Positions 62,946 to 64,000 of a stretch of 64,000 nt of DNA are shown here, in pieces. Position numbers and translations under genes: made by a program. Source of the DNA: Enhydrobacter sp. Lineage in GTDB: Bacteria > Pseudomonadota > Alphaproteobacteria > Reyranellales > Reyranellaceae. The notes below the pieces were generated by a model, which worked only from the letters and a program-made list of their open reading frames with translations, did not search any database and was not told the origin of the DNA. The stretch's first letter is position 1. Each line of letters opens with the position of its first letter. The stretch spans positions 4,152,473 through 4,216,472 of the forward strand of contig CP075528.1 of the NCBI GenBank assembly GCA_025808875.1, read 5' to 3'.

Positions 62946-64000
62946 ATGGCCGCCACCGCACCGACAGACCCGGTCCCCTCTTCTCGATGGGGCCTGGGGA
63001 CGAAGCTCTTCGCGATTCTGGCGCTATTGGGCACGGTCGCCGTCGCCGTCACCGCGATCCTGAGCTACACGAGCTCGCGTGCCGCGCTGGAAGATGCCAT
63101 CTTCAGGCAGCTGACCTCGGCTCGCCATACCAAGGCCCGCCAGGTCGAAGCTTACTTCCGCACCGTGCGCAACGAGCTTCGCCTGCTCGCCAGCACCCGG
63201 ATGGTAGTCGATGCCGCCAAGGGCTTTCGGACGGCCTTCGAGGAACTCGAGCATAAGGGTGTGAACGACGACCTGCGCGAGAAGGTCGAGCAGTGGTACG
63301 CCGCGCACTATCTGCCGGACGTGAGCCGTCTGACGGGAACGGCGGCGGTGGCGGCGGACTACCTGCCCGATGGGCCGGCCGCGATCTATCTGCAGTACCA
63401 TTACATCGTCGCCAACCCCAATCCGCCGGCGCGGCGCGACCTGCTCGACGATGCCGGCGACGGCAGCGCCTACAGCGCCCTCCACGCCGTCTTCCACCCG
63501 CTGTTGCGCAGCGCCGCGACGACCGTCGGCTTCTTCGATTTCATGCTCGTCGATGCACACAGCGGACGAAACACCTATGGCATGACCAAGGAGCCGGACT
63601 TCGCGACGTCACTGCGCACCGGCCCCTATCGACAATCGCACTTCGCGGCAGCCGCGGCGCAGTGCTCGGCCCAGGCCGATCCCTCGGCGAGCTGCCTGGA
63701 GGACTTCTCCCCCTATCTTCCCGCCGACGGCGAACCGTCGGCATTCATGGCGGCACCCGTGATCGACCAAGGGAAAGTGATCGCCGTTCTGGTCGCCCAG
63801 CTGTCGATCACCGAGATCGACCGCGTGGTCACCGGCGATCGCCGCTGGCAGCACGACGGCTTCGGCGCGACCGGCGAGACCTATCTGGTCGGTCCCGATT
63901 CGCGCGTTCGGTCAGGCGAGCGGCTGTTCTACGAGAACCGCGACTCCTACTTCGCCGAGCTGCGGGAGACCGGCCATCCGCCGGAGGAAATCGAGGCGAT
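62946..64000 (+). CDS. Membrane sensor protein, N-terminal part (3' truncated by window)
   Basis: The frame is open to the right edge, giving 351 residues of a longer protein. A helix at about 19-41 is followed by an extracytoplasmic helical/Cache-like sensor: ALEDAIFRQLTSARHTKARQ, VEAYFRTVRNELRLLASTR, then a region with VGFFDFMLVDAHSG and FMAAPVIDQGKVIAVLVAQL. This input-domain type is found in receptor cyclases and hybrid histidine kinases; the output domain is outside the window. The ATG at 62946 is nine bases after the GNAT stop. Confidence 0.75.
   Translation, partial: MAATAPTDPVPSSRWGLGTKLFAILALLGTVAVAVTAILSYTSSRAALEDAIFRQLTSARHTKARQVEAYFRTVRNELRLLASTRMVVDAAKGFRTAFEELEHKGVNDDLREKVEQWYAAHYLPDVSRLTGTAAVAADYLPDGPAAIYLQYHYIVANPNPPARRDLLDDAGDGSAYSALHAVFHPLLRSAATTVGFFDFMLVDAHSGRNTYGMTKEPDFATSLRTGPYRQSHFAAAAAQCSAQADPSASCLEDFSPYLPADGEPSAFMAAPVIDQGKVIAVLVAQLSITEIDRVVTGDRRWQHDGFGATGETYLVGPDSRVRSGERLFYENRDSYFAELRETGHPPEEIEA

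Overview
The window is a dense, GC-rich chromosomal segment, typically 65-70% GC in coding sequence. It most likely comes from a large-genome alphaproteobacterium. The main evidence is gene order: pckA / chvI-chvG / hprK / rapZ / PTS EIIA / HPr / ahcY / tsaE / amgK / murU / addB-addA / trxA, then folC, accD and the trpF-trpB-trpA block. This arrangement and the ChvG-ChvI and AddAB families are characteristic of Rhizobiales/Rhodospirillales-type bacteria. The genus cannot be fixed from the sequence alone.

Region 1 (1-9245) is the right-hand part of a ribosomal-peptide (RiPP) cluster. It holds the tail of a PoyD-like radical SAM peptide epimerase, a B12-type radical SAM RiPP C-methyltransferase-like enzyme, and a complete NHLP/NHLM export set: an HlyD-like adaptor, a C39-peptidase ABC exporter and a second ABC exporter. 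The precursor gene is not in the window and should lie to the left. This is the most distinctive biosynthetic system present.

Region 2 (9246-17208) holds a TauE/SafE permease with a divergent LysR regulator, a DUF488 gene, an MgtC/DUF4010 membrane protein, an nfeD-slipin pair, a repeat-bearing spacer, tRNA-Gln(TTG), a flavin reductase and a CHAD-domain protein.

Region 3 (17209-21540) is a small plasticity spot. A COG0523 metallochaperone gene is followed by a HigBA toxin-antitoxin pair. That pair is bracketed by a second, 91% identical copy of the 78-bp end of the metallochaperone gene, and remnants of a PIN-type toxin-antitoxin pair lie beside it. Next come an MFS transporter and a GDT1-family Mn/Ca exporter preceded by a yybP-ykoY Mn riboswitch.

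Region 4 (21541-31750) carries polA, a GST, a Rieske oxygenase, a membrane class III cyclase, a decayed lipoprotein serine protease (three in-frame stops, catalytic-serine segment lost), pckA and a HugZ-like gene.

Region 5 (31751-47338) is the envelope/carbon signalling and recycling block: ChvI-ChvG, HprK, RapZ, EIIA, HPr, AhcY, TsaE, AmgK-MurU, AddB-AddA and TrxA. Many of its genes overlap by one to four bases.

Region 6 (47339-64000) holds folC-accD, a D,D-carboxypeptidase, an MBL hydrolase, trpA-trpB-ridA-trpF-pyrF, glpK, a polyprenyl diphosphate synthase, a TrmN6-like methyltransferase, an S49 protease, a SnoaL-like protein, an N-carbamoyl-D-amino acid hydrolase, a uronate-dehydrogenase-like enzyme, a GNAT and the start of a membrane sensor cut by the window edge. 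No CRISPR array, insertion sequence, prophage or replication origin was seen.
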